A DNA stretch of 7,485 bases from an uncultured Prevotella sp. (GCA_900770515.1 CAAHDP010000061.1:1-7485), one strand, 5' to 3'. Counted from the first letter of the stretch, positions 1-6,570 are shown. Translations and numbers: made by a program. Notes: generated by a model from the letters alone, not told the origin.

Positions 1-37
1 CAATGAGGATGCACGCCATCCTCATAAAGACAAATAA
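1..37 (+). CDS. C-terminal tail of the preceding transfer gene (partial)
   Basis: One frame is open from the window edge to a TAA at 35-37 and would encode the hydrophilic tail NEDARHPHKDK. The stop lies 2 bp before the traM start, the tight spacing expected inside a transfer operon. In Bacteroides conjugative transposons the genes just before traM are traK and traL, so this is probably the end of one of them. Eleven codons are too few to identify it, and another frame has an earlier stop at 4-6, so the call rests mainly on context. Confidence 0.4.
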   Translation, partial: NEDARHPHKDK

Positions 38-39
38 CG

Positions 40-1215
40 ATGAAGCTGACAGAAAGAATCAATTTCAGACAACCCAAGTACATGCTACCTGCGATTGTCT
101 ATCTCCCACTGCTCGGTGCATCCTACTTTATCTTCGACCTTTTTGATACCAAGGTGGCGGAGAAGCAGGATGCTAATATGCAGACCACGGAATATCTGAA
201 TCCGAACCTGCCACAAGCCCATATCAAGGGCGGTGACGGTATTGGAGGTAAGTATGAGAACATGTTGAACGCCTACGGCAAGATAGAAGACCATAGTGCC
301 GTGGAGAATATAGACAGAGACAATGAGCAAGAAAAAGAAGAATACCAAAGCAAGTATTCGGATGCCGAACTGCAACAGTTGGATGCCGAAGCCAAGAGGC
401 AAGCAGAAATGGAAAAACAGAGAGAAGCACAAGAAGCCCATGAGCGACAAAGAGAGAATGCTGCGTTGGCAGAGCTGAACAAGGCACTTGCCGAAGCAAG
501 ACTGAAAGGACAGCAAGCTACCCAATCGAACAGCTCGACTTCTGCAGCCTCTCCTACCGATTCGCAAGGCTCAGCCAAGGGCGGTATCAACATTGAAGGC
601 AAAATCAAGGTGAATAAGAATGCCCGAAAGGAAGCAGACGAGAATGACAAGCCAAGTGAGGTGGTAAAAAAGGTGAAGACATCATCAGACTATTTCAACA
701 CCTTGGCAGTAAACGAGAAAGAGCCTACACTGATAAAGGCTATCATTGACGAGAATGTGAAAGCCGTGGATGGAAGCCGTGTGCGCTTGCGCTTGCTTGA
801 TGATGTGGAAATCGGTGAAATGGTGGTGAAGAAAGGTGCATACCTGTATGCCACCATGAGTGGTTTCAGTTCGCAACGAGTGAAAGGAACGGTGAAAAGC
901 GTGTTGGTGGACGATGAGATAGTTAAAATCAACCTGTCACTCTATGACACAGACGGCATGGAAGGTTTGTATGTACCAAGCAGTCAGTTCCGTGAGACCA
1001 CCAAGGATGTGGCAAGCGGAGCCGTGACCGGCAATGTGGATATGAACACCACCAATACAGGCAGCAACTTTTCGCAGTGGGGCATGCAGACCATGCAGAA
1101 TGCCTATCAGAAAACAAGCAATGCCATTGGAAAGGCTATCAAGAAGAATAAAGTAAAACTGAAATATGGCACCTTTGTGTATCTAATTAACAGCAAAGAG
1201 ACCAAGAGTAAGTAA
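40..1215 (+). CDS. traM: Conjugative transposon protein TraM (VirB10-like channel component)
   Basis: TraM is an inner-membrane-anchored part of the Bacteroidota type IV mating channel and is thought to act like VirB10, bridging inner and outer membranes. The 391-residue protein starts with a short cytoplasmic stretch containing INFRQPKY, typical of TraM, followed by one membrane segment at about residues 14-34. A charged Glu/Gln/Lys/Ala-rich coiled-coil spans about 95-155 and a Ser/Thr/Gly-rich linker about 158-185. The conserved C-terminal TraM domain covers about 225-385 (for example VRLRLLDDVEIGEMVVKKGA and YGTFVYLINSKE). The start is 2 bp after the previous stop, and traN follows 25 bp later. 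Transcription is probably from an upstream operon promoter, since none is visible here. Recognition is by remembered family sequence, not by a search. Confidence 0.9.
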   Translation: MKLTERINFRQPKYMLPAIVYLPLLGASYFIFDLFDTKVAEKQDANMQTTEYLNPNLPQAHIKGGDGIGGKYENMLNAYGKIEDHSAVENIDRDNEQEKEEYQSKYSDAELQQLDAEAKRQAEMEKQREAQEAHERQRENAALAELNKALAEARLKGQQATQSNSSTSAASPTDSQGSAKGGINIEGKIKVNKNARKEADENDKPSEVVKKVKTSSDYFNTLAVNEKEPTLIKAIIDENVKAVDGSRVRLRLLDDVEIGEMVVKKGAYLYATMSGFSSQRVKGTVKSVLVDDEIVKINLSLYDTDGMEGLYVPSSQFRETTKDVASGAVTGNVDMNTTNTGSNFSQWGMQTMQNAYQKTSNAIGKAIKKNKVKLKYGTFVYLINSKETKSK

Positions 1216-1240
1216 ACATCAACATTCAAAGAATACGAAT

Positions 1241-2107
1241 ATGAATATCAAGAAGACCATTGGCACACTGATGATGTGCGCAATAAGTGCCACTCCCCTG
1301 ATGGCACAACAGACCTGTGCGGAGAGCTATCAGCCCTGCACCTACCAGGAAATGGAGCAGTTGACCGTGAACGAGCAAGTGACAACGGTCATTACGGCAA
1401 GTGAACCCATCCGCTTTGTGGATATATCCACTGACAAGATAGCAGGAGACCAACCCATCAACAACACTGTGCGACTAAAGCCCAAGGAAGGAATGCATGA
1501 AGATGGTGAGGTGCTTGCCATCGTAACCATCGTGACAGAACGATACCGCACCCAATATGCGCTACTCTATACCACGAGGCTGCAAGAGGCTGTGACGGAT
1601 AAGGAGATACAACAGATAGAGAAGAATGCCTATAACAATCCTGCGGTCACATTGTCCTCTACTGACATGGCTCGATATGCTCGCCAGATATGGAGTTCGG
1701 AAGCTCATGTGAACAATGTGAAGACCAAAGCCCACAAGATGGTGATGAGACTGAATAATATCTATTCGTCTGGAGACTATTTCTTCCTGGACTTCTCGGT
1801 AGAGAACAAGACGCACATACCATTTGATATAGACCAAATAAGATTGAAGCTGACGGATAAGAAGACCGCCAAGGCTACCAACTCACAGATGGTAGAGTTG
1901 CATCCTGTGTTTACATTGGAGCAGACCAAACGCTTCCGCTATGGCTACCGCAATGTGATAGTCATTCGGAAAATGACATTCCCGAATGACAAGAAGTTGA
2001 CGATAGAAATGACGGAGAATCAAATCAGCGGTCGCACCATATCGCTGAAAGTAAACTATAGCGATGTATTGTCGGCAGACTCATTCAATCCGATTTTTCT
2101 GAAATAA
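1241..2107 (+). CDS. traN: Conjugative transposon protein TraN (VirB9-like, DUF4138 type)
   Basis: TraN is an exported component of the Bacteroidota conjugation apparatus and is usually compared with VirB9, which forms the outer part of the channel with the VirB10-like TraM. The 288-residue product has a signal peptide: lysines at positions 4-5, a hydrophobic core to about residue 20 and a likely cleavage after LMA (residue 22). The N-terminal conserved block includes RFVDISTDKIAGDQPINNTV (residues 58-77), which matches the characteristic TraN start. The remainder is beta-rich, with segments such as YFFLDFSVENKTHIPFDID near 180-198. The gene sits between traM (25 bp gap) and the coupling protein gene (1 bp gap), consistent with translational coupling. 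In CTnDOT-type elements traO, traP and traQ follow traN; here they do not. Confidence 0.9.
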   Translation: MNIKKTIGTLMMCAISATPLMAQQTCAESYQPCTYQEMEQLTVNEQVTTVITASEPIRFVDISTDKIAGDQPINNTVRLKPKEGMHEDGEVLAIVTIVTERYRTQYALLYTTRLQEAVTDKEIQQIEKNAYNNPAVTLSSTDMARYARQIWSSEAHVNNVKTKAHKMVMRLNNIYSSGDYFFLDFSVENKTHIPFDIDQIRLKLTDKKTAKATNSQMVELHPVFTLEQTKRFRYGYRNVIVIRKMTFPNDKKLTIEMTENQISGRTISLKVNYSDVLSADSFNPIFLK

Positions 2108-2108
2108 C

Positions 2109-4292
2109 ATGGAAGAAAGCAAGGAGTTACAAGGATTTTACAAGATATTCAGGGCGGTCATCTACATATCCGTGTTGATGGAGTTCTTTGAGTATGCCAT
2201 AGACCCAAGGACGATAGACGGCTTTGGCGGTGTGGTGTGCGACCTGCACGACCGCATCAAGCAGTGGTTTATCTACCATGACGGCAACTTGGTGTATAGC
2301 AAGGTGGTGACGTTCCTGTTGGTGTGCATCACCTGTGTAGGCACGAGAAACAAGAAGCATCTGGAGTTTGATGCCCGAAAGCAGGTATTGTACCCACTGG
2401 TAAGTGGCGTGGGACTGCTGACGCTGTCCGTGTGGCTCTTCGGCTATGCGACGGACACTCGTCTCTATACCCTAAGATTGAACATCATCCTATATATGGT
2501 GGCAACCATCATCGGAACCGTACTGGTGCATGTAGCCTTGGACAACATCTCGAAGTTCCTGAAGGAAGGACTGATGAAAGACCGTTTTAACTTTGAGAAC
2601 GAGAGTTTTGAGCAGTGCCAGAAGGAGGAATACAACAAATATAGCGTGAATATCCCTATGCGCTACTACTATAAGGGCAAGTTCCGCAAGGGATGGGTGA
2701 ACATCGTGAACCCATTCCGAGGTACCTGGGTGGTAGGTACACCGGGTAGCGGTAAGACATTCTCCATCATCGAGCCATTCATCCGACAGCATAGTGCAAA
2801 AGGCTTTGCCATGGTCGTTTATGATTACAAGTTTCCGACCTTGGCAACAAAGCTGTACTACAGCTACAAGAAGAACCAACAGTTGGGGAAACTGCCAGAA
2901 GGCTGCAAGTTCAACATCATCAACTTTGTGGATGTGGAATACTCCAAGCGAGTGAACCCGATACAGCAGAAGTACATCAACAACTTGGCTGCAGCAAGTG
3001 AGACCGCAGAAACACTGCTTGAATCACTGCAAAAAGGCAAGAAAGAAGGCGGTGGTGGCAGCGACCAGTTCTTCCAGACCTCAGCCGTCAACTTCCTCGC
3101 TGCCTGTATCTACTTCTTTATCAACTATGGCAAGGAACCATACGATAAGGACGGCAAGATGCTGATAGCAGAGAAAGTACTTGACCCGAAGACCATGCAG
3201 ATGAAGCCAACCGGAAAGGTGTTTAACCATGCAGGAGAAGAAGTGGAGCCAGCCTATTGGTTGGGCAAGTATAGCGATATGCCACATATTCTGAGTTTCC
3301 TGAACGAGAGTTACCAGACCATCTTCAATGTGCTGGAGACCGACAACGAGGTGGCTCCATTACTCGGTCCATTCCAAACCGCCTTGAAGAACAAGGCGAT
3401 GGAGCAGTTGGAAGGTATGATAGGTACACTGCGTGTCTATACCTCACGCCTTGCCACCAAGGAGAGCTATTGGATATTTCATAAGGATGGTGATGACTTT
3501 GACCTGAAAGTCAGTGACCCGAAGAATCCAAGCTATCTGCTGATAGCCAATGACCCAGAGATGGAGAGCATCATCGGAGCATTGAATGCCCTAATCCTCA
3601 ACCGACTGGTGATACGAGTGAACACTGGACAAGGCAAGAATATCCCTGTGAGCATCATTGTGGACGAGTTGCCTACACTTTACTTCCATAAGATAGACCG
3701 ACTGATAGGTACAGCCCGAAGCAACAAGGTGAGCGTAGCCTTGGGATTCCAGGAATTGCCACAGTTGGAAGCAGACTACGGTAAGGTGGGTATGCAGAAG
3801 ATTATCACCACCGTAGGCAATGTGGTAAGCGGTTCGGCACGAAGTAAGGAAACACTGGAATGGCTATCCTCCGACATCTTCGGTAAGGTGGTTCAGCTGA
3901 AGAAAGGCGTGACCATCGACAGAGACAAGACGAGCATCAACCTGAATGAGAACATGGATAGTCTTGTCCCTGCCTCCAAGATTTCAGATATGCCTACCGG
4001 ATGGATCTGCGGTCAGACAGCAAGAGACTTTGTGGCTACCAAGACCGGCATGAATGGCAGTATGAACATACAGGAGAGCGACGAGTTCAAGACCAGCAAG
4101 TTCTATTGCAAGACCGACTTCAATATGGAAGACATCAAGAAGGAGGAAAGCGAGTATATGCCACTGCCCAAGTTCTACACCTTCAAGAGCCGTGATGAGC
4201 GTGAACGCATCCTCTACAAGAACTTCGTACAAGTTGGCGAGGACGTGAAAGCCATGATAGCGGAGATATTCAACAAGAAGAATGCCAAGTGA
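2109..4292 (+). CDS. VirD4/TraG-type conjugative coupling ATPase (MobC-like T4CP)
   Basis: This is a type IV coupling protein: a membrane-bound hexameric ATPase that recruits the relaxase-bound DNA strand and feeds it into the mating channel. It is 727 residues long. Four hydrophobic segments at about 12-30, 63-79, 94-112 and 124-144 form the membrane region. The nucleotide-binding domain follows, with NPFRG at 201-205, Walker A GTPGSGKT at 210-217, Walker B SIIVDELP at 515-522 with D519/E520, and a downstream LGFQELPQLEADYG block from 545 carrying Q548. A conserved LVPASKISDMPTGW-type tail lies near 619-632. In Bacteroides literature the VirD4-like protein is called MobC, while TraG is the VirB4-like ATPase, so I give no symbol. 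The YWFCY N-terminal motif of many MobC proteins is not seen, which suggests a different sub-family. The start is 1 bp after the traN stop. Confidence 0.9.
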   Translation: MEESKELQGFYKIFRAVIYISVLMEFFEYAIDPRTIDGFGGVVCDLHDRIKQWFIYHDGNLVYSKVVTFLLVCITCVGTRNKKHLEFDARKQVLYPLVSGVGLLTLSVWLFGYATDTRLYTLRLNIILYMVATIIGTVLVHVALDNISKFLKEGLMKDRFNFENESFEQCQKEEYNKYSVNIPMRYYYKGKFRKGWVNIVNPFRGTWVVGTPGSGKTFSIIEPFIRQHSAKGFAMVVYDYKFPTLATKLYYSYKKNQQLGKLPEGCKFNIINFVDVEYSKRVNPIQQKYINNLAAASETAETLLESLQKGKKEGGGGSDQFFQTSAVNFLAACIYFFINYGKEPYDKDGKMLIAEKVLDPKTMQMKPTGKVFNHAGEEVEPAYWLGKYSDMPHILSFLNESYQTIFNVLETDNEVAPLLGPFQTALKNKAMEQLEGMIGTLRVYTSRLATKESYWIFHKDGDDFDLKVSDPKNPSYLLIANDPEMESIIGALNALILNRLVIRVNTGQGKNIPVSIIVDELPTLYFHKIDRLIGTARSNKVSVALGFQELPQLEADYGKVGMQKIITTVGNVVSGSARSKETLEWLSSDIFGKVVQLKKGVTIDRDKTSINLNENMDSLVPASKISDMPTGWICGQTARDFVATKTGMNGSMNIQESDEFKTSKFYCKTDFNMEDIKKEESEYMPLPKFYTFKSRDERERILYKNFVQVGEDVKAMIAEIFNKKNAK

Positions 4293-4323
4293 CAATACAT
4301 CAAAGTAAAACAAAACGAGATTC

Positions 4324-4866
4324 ATGATAGGAAAGATACGGACATACATCATTATAGCACTCTTGCTACTGTGCCAGAATATCCTGGCACAGAATAAGAC
4401 ACCCACAACAGATAGCCCAAGCCAAAGCGACTTGGGCATCTTTGCATTACCACCCTTTGAACGAGCCGTGCGGTGCATCAAGTATTATGAAGGATGGCAC
4501 GACATTAAACGTAACTATCCCTATATCGGGTGGGGACATAGGATATTGCCGCATGAGAAGTTCAGAAAGAACCTCACCTTTCAACAGGCAGACTCGCTAT
4601 TGCGTTCTGACCTGAGAAAACTCTGCACCCTATTCAGAAAGTACGGCAGAGACACCTTGCTTCTTGCCGTATTAGCCTATAATGTCGGTCCCTATAAGAT
4701 ATTAGGGAATGGAAAGTACCCCAAGAGCCGACTCTTGCAGAAAATAGAGCAAGGCGAAAGAAACATACGTAGGGAGTATCTTGACTTTTGCAGATATCAA
4801 AGACGCAAGATAGCCTCTATACATAGGAGGAGACAGACAGAGCTGCTATTGCTATACAAGCCATAG
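4324..4866 (+). CDS. Secreted phage-type lysozyme of the conjugation operon
   Basis: This is probably a peptidoglycan hydrolase that locally opens the cell wall so the transfer apparatus can be assembled. Lysozyme genes are common at the distal end of Bacteroidota transfer operons. The 180-residue product has a signal peptide: basic start, hydrophobic core at about 8-21, likely cleavage after ILA at residue 22. C17 follows LLLL and does not give a good lipobox. Residues 52-72 resemble the phage lysozyme (GH24) active-site strand, with E56 in YYEGWH as the likely catalytic acid and PYIGWGH in the place of TIGYGH. LAVLAYNVG (114-122) resembles the conserved helix of the same fold. The usual catalytic threonine before IG is tyrosine here. 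The C-terminus is rich in Arg and Lys. The start is 31 bp after the coupling protein stop, so the gene probably belongs to the same operon. Confidence 0.8.
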   Translation: MIGKIRTYIIIALLLLCQNILAQNKTPTTDSPSQSDLGIFALPPFERAVRCIKYYEGWHDIKRNYPYIGWGHRILPHEKFRKNLTFQQADSLLRSDLRKLCTLFRKYGRDTLLLAVLAYNVGPYKILGNGKYPKSRLLQKIEQGERNIRREYLDFCRYQRRKIASIHRRRQTELLLLYKP

Positions 4867-4931
4867 AAGAAGCAACAACAACGAAGTAACTCCAAATAGC
4901 TATTGATATACAACTACATTCTTGCCATACC

Positions 4932-4971
4932 GTTGCTTACATATATAAGGTGTAAATAACCAAAAAGCAAC
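4932..4971. repeat. Nested inverted repeats upstream of the recombinase
   Basis: GTTGCTT at 4932-4938 is matched by AAGCAAC at 4965-4971. Inside it, TTACA (4937/4938-4941) faces TGTAA (4951-4955) around TATATAAGG. This lies 28 bp before the recombinase start, in the 132-bp gap after the lysozyme gene. It could be an autoregulatory operator, an arm-type binding site of the recombinase or a weak transcript hairpin. No TAnnTTTG promoter element is visible in the gap, so how the recombinase is transcribed is unclear. The repeats are short and may be chance in AT-rich DNA. Confidence 0.4.
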
Positions 4972-4998
4972 ATTGTTCACAAATAAAAAGTTAGTATT

Positions 4999-6219
4999 AT
5001 GGCAACAGTAAAAGTAAAATTCAGAGCATCCTCGGTGCCAGGAAAGGAAGGCACATTGTATTATCACCTCATCCACCAGCGCAGTCTGCGCTGGATTAGT
5101 ACCGACTATCATGTCTTTCCAGACGAGTGGAACGACAAGAAGTCGGCTATCATCGTTTCTAACCGCAATAACCGACAGGCACATCTGCAGTTCATCCAGT
5201 CAAAGATAGATTGGGAGATGAAGCAGATGCAGCGTATCATCCGTGACAAGGATGCAGAGGGCATCCCTTATACCATTGACGATATAGCCAAGGAGATACA
5301 GCAGCTGCCACCGAACCAGAGCGTCTTTACCTTCTTCCGCCAACAGATAGCCAAGAAGGAGCAGATGCAGTGCATCGGCACCAAGAGCAACTACACCAGT
5401 GCCGCCAACCGATTTATGGAATTCCGAAATCAAGAAGACCTGACCTTCTCTCAGATGACTAGAGAGATGATGGAAATGTACCAGGCATGGCTTTGGAACA
5501 GAGGAGTTGGTCAAAACACAGTGGCGTTCTATCTGCGAACCCTGCGCACACTCTACAATAAGGCGGTGGAAGCAGGGCAAGCTCCACCCAATGACATCTT
5601 TGCGCATGTACAGACTAGCAACGTGCGAACTGCCAAACGAGCCATTAATGTAAAGGATATTCGCAAGATAGAAAATCTGGAGCTGCCAACAGGTTCCTCC
5701 CTTGACAAGGCGCGAGACCTATTCCTGCTCAGCTTCTATCTGCGAGGCATGGCATTTGTGGATATGGCATTCTTGAAAAAGACCGACTTGAAATGTGGCA
5801 TGGTGAGCTATAACCGTCGCAAGACCCACCAAAATCTCAACATCGAGTGGATGAAACCGATGCAAGCCATCATCAACAAGTACGCCGAGCAGACCATGGA
5901 TTCACCATATCTGCTACCCATCTTGACAGGCAAGGAATCCTCTCCATACACCGCATACCGCAAGGTGGAGCACAACACGAACTACAATCTGAAGAATATC
6001 GGAAAGATGATAGGCTTGAAGATACCACTGACCACCTACGTGGCACGCCACACATGGGCAAGCGTAGCCTTGCACATGAACATTCCGATAGCCACCATCA
6101 GTGAGGGTATGGGACACAACTCCTACAAAACCACTCAGATTTACTTGCAGTCAATAGACGTAGCAACCATCAACGAAGCCAACGAGCGGATTATACGAAA
6201 GATTTTGAAAGAGTTGTAA
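4999..6219 (+). CDS. Tyrosine recombinase (site-specific integrase or DNA invertase)
   Basis: The 406-residue protein is a complete tyrosine recombinase. Residues about 3-55 form an Arm-type DNA-binding domain opening with MATVKVKFRASSVPGKEGTL, a start shared by many Bacteroidota recombinases, including ones tied to DNA inversion. About 105-205 is the core-binding (SAM-like) domain, and 215-400 the catalytic domain. Catalytic positions visible are R249 (SFYLRGMAFVDMA), K275 (NRRKTH), R350 (TYVARHTWAS), H373 (EGMGHNS) and nucleophile Y382 (TTQIYLQS). The position three before R350, usually His, is Tyr347, as I recall for many Bacteroidota members. The gene sits 132 bp after the transfer operon and its stop lies 56 bp before a 23-bp inverted repeat. 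It could therefore be either the integrase of the conjugative element or the invertase of the adjacent promoter segment; sequence alone does not decide. Confidence 0.92.
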   Translation: MATVKVKFRASSVPGKEGTLYYHLIHQRSLRWISTDYHVFPDEWNDKKSAIIVSNRNNRQAHLQFIQSKIDWEMKQMQRIIRDKDAEGIPYTIDDIAKEIQQLPPNQSVFTFFRQQIAKKEQMQCIGTKSNYTSAANRFMEFRNQEDLTFSQMTREMMEMYQAWLWNRGVGQNTVAFYLRTLRTLYNKAVEAGQAPPNDIFAHVQTSNVRTAKRAINVKDIRKIENLELPTGSSLDKARDLFLLSFYLRGMAFVDMAFLKKTDLKCGMVSYNRRKTHQNLNIEWMKPMQAIINKYAEQTMDSPYLLPILTGKESSPYTAYRKVEHNTNYNLKNIGKMIGLKIPLTTYVARHTWASVALHMNIPIATISEGMGHNSYKTTQIYLQSIDVATINEANERIIRKILKEL

Positions 6220-6238
6220 ATAAATAGTTATATTTACA
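6215..6238 (+). terminator. Hairpin over the recombinase stop codon, possible terminator
   Basis: TGTAAATA (6215-6222) and TATTTACA (6231-6238) form a perfect 8-bp stem with an 8-nt loop, and the TAA stop is inside the left arm. It is followed by a run of six C, not T, so it is not a classic rho-independent terminator. The same octamer TGTAAATA also occurs upstream of the gene at 4951-4958. A role as a protein-binding site is equally possible. Confidence 0.35.
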
Positions 6239-6259
6239 CCCCCCAGAAATGATAGGGTA

Positions 6260-6273
6260 AAATGTTTAGCAAA
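6260..6273 (+). repeat. 14-bp direct repeat, copy 1 (AAATGTTTAGCAAA)
   Basis: This exact 14-mer recurs at 6385-6398. Copy 1 ends 2 bp before the left arm of the 23-bp inverted repeat, outside the putative invertible segment. It may be a binding site for the recombinase or an accessory protein, or the trace of an older duplication. Confidence 0.6.
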
Positions 6274-6275
6274 CT

Positions 6276-6298
6276 TCGCCCTTTCTTATGGTAAGAGA
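6276..6298 (+). repeat. Left inverted repeat of a putative invertible promoter segment (IR-L)
   Basis: The 23 bases match the reverse complement of 6456-6478 at 20 positions. The inner 15 (TCTTATGGTAAGAGA, 6284-6298) are perfect, and the outer four (TCGC) also match. The core is itself a near-palindrome (TCTTA, three bases, TAAGA) with an asymmetric centre TGG, a layout suited to a site-specific recombinase site. Because the centre is asymmetric, the two copies match perfectly only in inverted orientation, which predicts inversion and not excision. Confidence 0.75.
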
Positions 6299-6310
6299 TA
6301 CAACTTAATG

Positions 6311-6318
6311 CAAAAGTA
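6311..6318 (-). promoter_or_regulatory. Bacteroidota -7 promoter element, minus strand
   Basis: On the minus strand the sequence reads TACTTTTG, an exact match to the consensus TAnnTTTG, preceded by an AT-rich stretch (AACTATTTTTCG) of the kind common before such boxes. No clear TTTG -33 box lies 19-21 bp upstream. The transcript would start near 6303-6306, run out through the left inverted repeat and continue antisense to the 3' end of the recombinase gene. A second, weaker minus-strand match (TAAATTTG) lies at 6373-6380. Confidence 0.6.
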
Positions 6319-6384
6319 CGAAAAATAGTTGGATTACATGTCAGATTTTATCATTTTCTATATGACACTCCCCAAATTTAACAC

Positions 6385-6398
6385 AAATGTTTAGCAAA
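6385..6398 (+). repeat. 14-bp direct repeat, copy 2 (AAATGTTTAGCAAA)
   Basis: This exact copy of the 14-mer at 6260-6273 lies inside the putative invertible segment, and its end overlaps the hairpin that begins at 6394. Both copies have a C-run upstream (6239-6244 and 6370-6373) and GCC a few bases downstream, so an imperfect repeat of somewhat over 40 bp is possible. Confidence 0.6.
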
Positions 6399-6434
6399 TC
6401 TGCCTCGGGAGAACTCTCTAAATGGCAGATTTGC
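6394..6434. repeat. Nested hairpin in the middle of the invertible segment
   Basis: GCAAATCTGCC (6394-6404) and GGCAGATTTGC (6424-6434) are a perfect 11-bp inverted repeat. The 19-nt loop holds a further small dyad GAGA-AC-TCTC (6409-6418). No T-run follows on either strand, so it is not a typical intrinsic terminator. It could insulate against transcription entering from the transfer/recombinase side, or bind a protein. Confidence 0.55.
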
Positions 6435-6455
6435 GTTCAATTCGACCGTTTTCAC

Positions 6456-6478
6456 TCTCTTACCATAAGAGTGTGCGA
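6456..6478 (-). repeat. Right inverted repeat of the putative invertible promoter segment (IR-R)
   Basis: This is the inverted partner of 6276-6298, with mismatches at 3 of 23 positions. The arm is internally dyad-symmetric: CTCTTA and TAAGAG (6457-6462 and 6466-6471) flank CCA, with CAC/GTG further out (6453-6455 and 6473-6475). It ends about 147 bp before the antiterminator start codon. Confidence 0.75.
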
Positions 6479-6501
6479 CAAATGTAAAATAAAGATATAT
6501 G

Positions 6502-6514
6502 TGCAGAGGCTGCA
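6502..6514 (+). other. Small hairpin in the antiterminator leader
   Basis: TGCAG (6502-6506) pairs with CTGCA (6510-6514) around AGG. It lies in the fixed region between the right inverted repeat and the antiterminator gene, so it would be transcribed in the leader after an ON inversion. It is short, and relevance is uncertain. Confidence 0.3.
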
Positions 6515-6570
6515 TGCCAAGCACTCATAAATACGATTAAGGTTATGCACAACAATAATAAATGGACTAG

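Larger units (their letters stand above)
6276..6478. promoter_or_regulatory. Putative phase-variable invertible promoter segment, OFF orientation
   Basis: This 203-bp AT-rich segment is bounded by 23-bp inverted repeats, with about 157 bp between them. It lies between a tyrosine recombinase gene and a UpxY-like antiterminator gene, with a second recombinase gene further on. Bacteroides capsule loci have promoters in segments of about this size, flanked by repeats of about 20-25 bp, placed directly before upxY genes. The only good Bacteroidota promoter elements I find inside are on the minus strand, directed away from the antiterminator. Inversion would place the left one at about 6436-6443 on the + strand, with a start near 6450 and a leader of roughly 175 nt. 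That the segment actually flips is inference from architecture. Confidence 0.7.

Noticed and set aside
85..567. Long minus-strand frames opposite traM
   Set aside because: The charged, repetitive coiled-coil coding region of traM produces open antisense frames by composition.
3984..4481. 165-codon open frame on the minus strand
   Set aside because: It lies opposite the coupling protein and lysozyme genes, both of which have clear family motifs. Its product has no recognisable domain and it is a shadow frame.
4867..4998. Intrinsic terminator after the transfer operon
   Set aside because: No GC-rich hairpin followed by a T-run is present. The short inverted repeats there are better placed as recombinase-associated sites.
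5847..6104. 85-codon + strand frame within the recombinase
   Set aside because: It is out of frame inside the catalytic domain, and the recombinase frame carries all catalytic residues uninterrupted.
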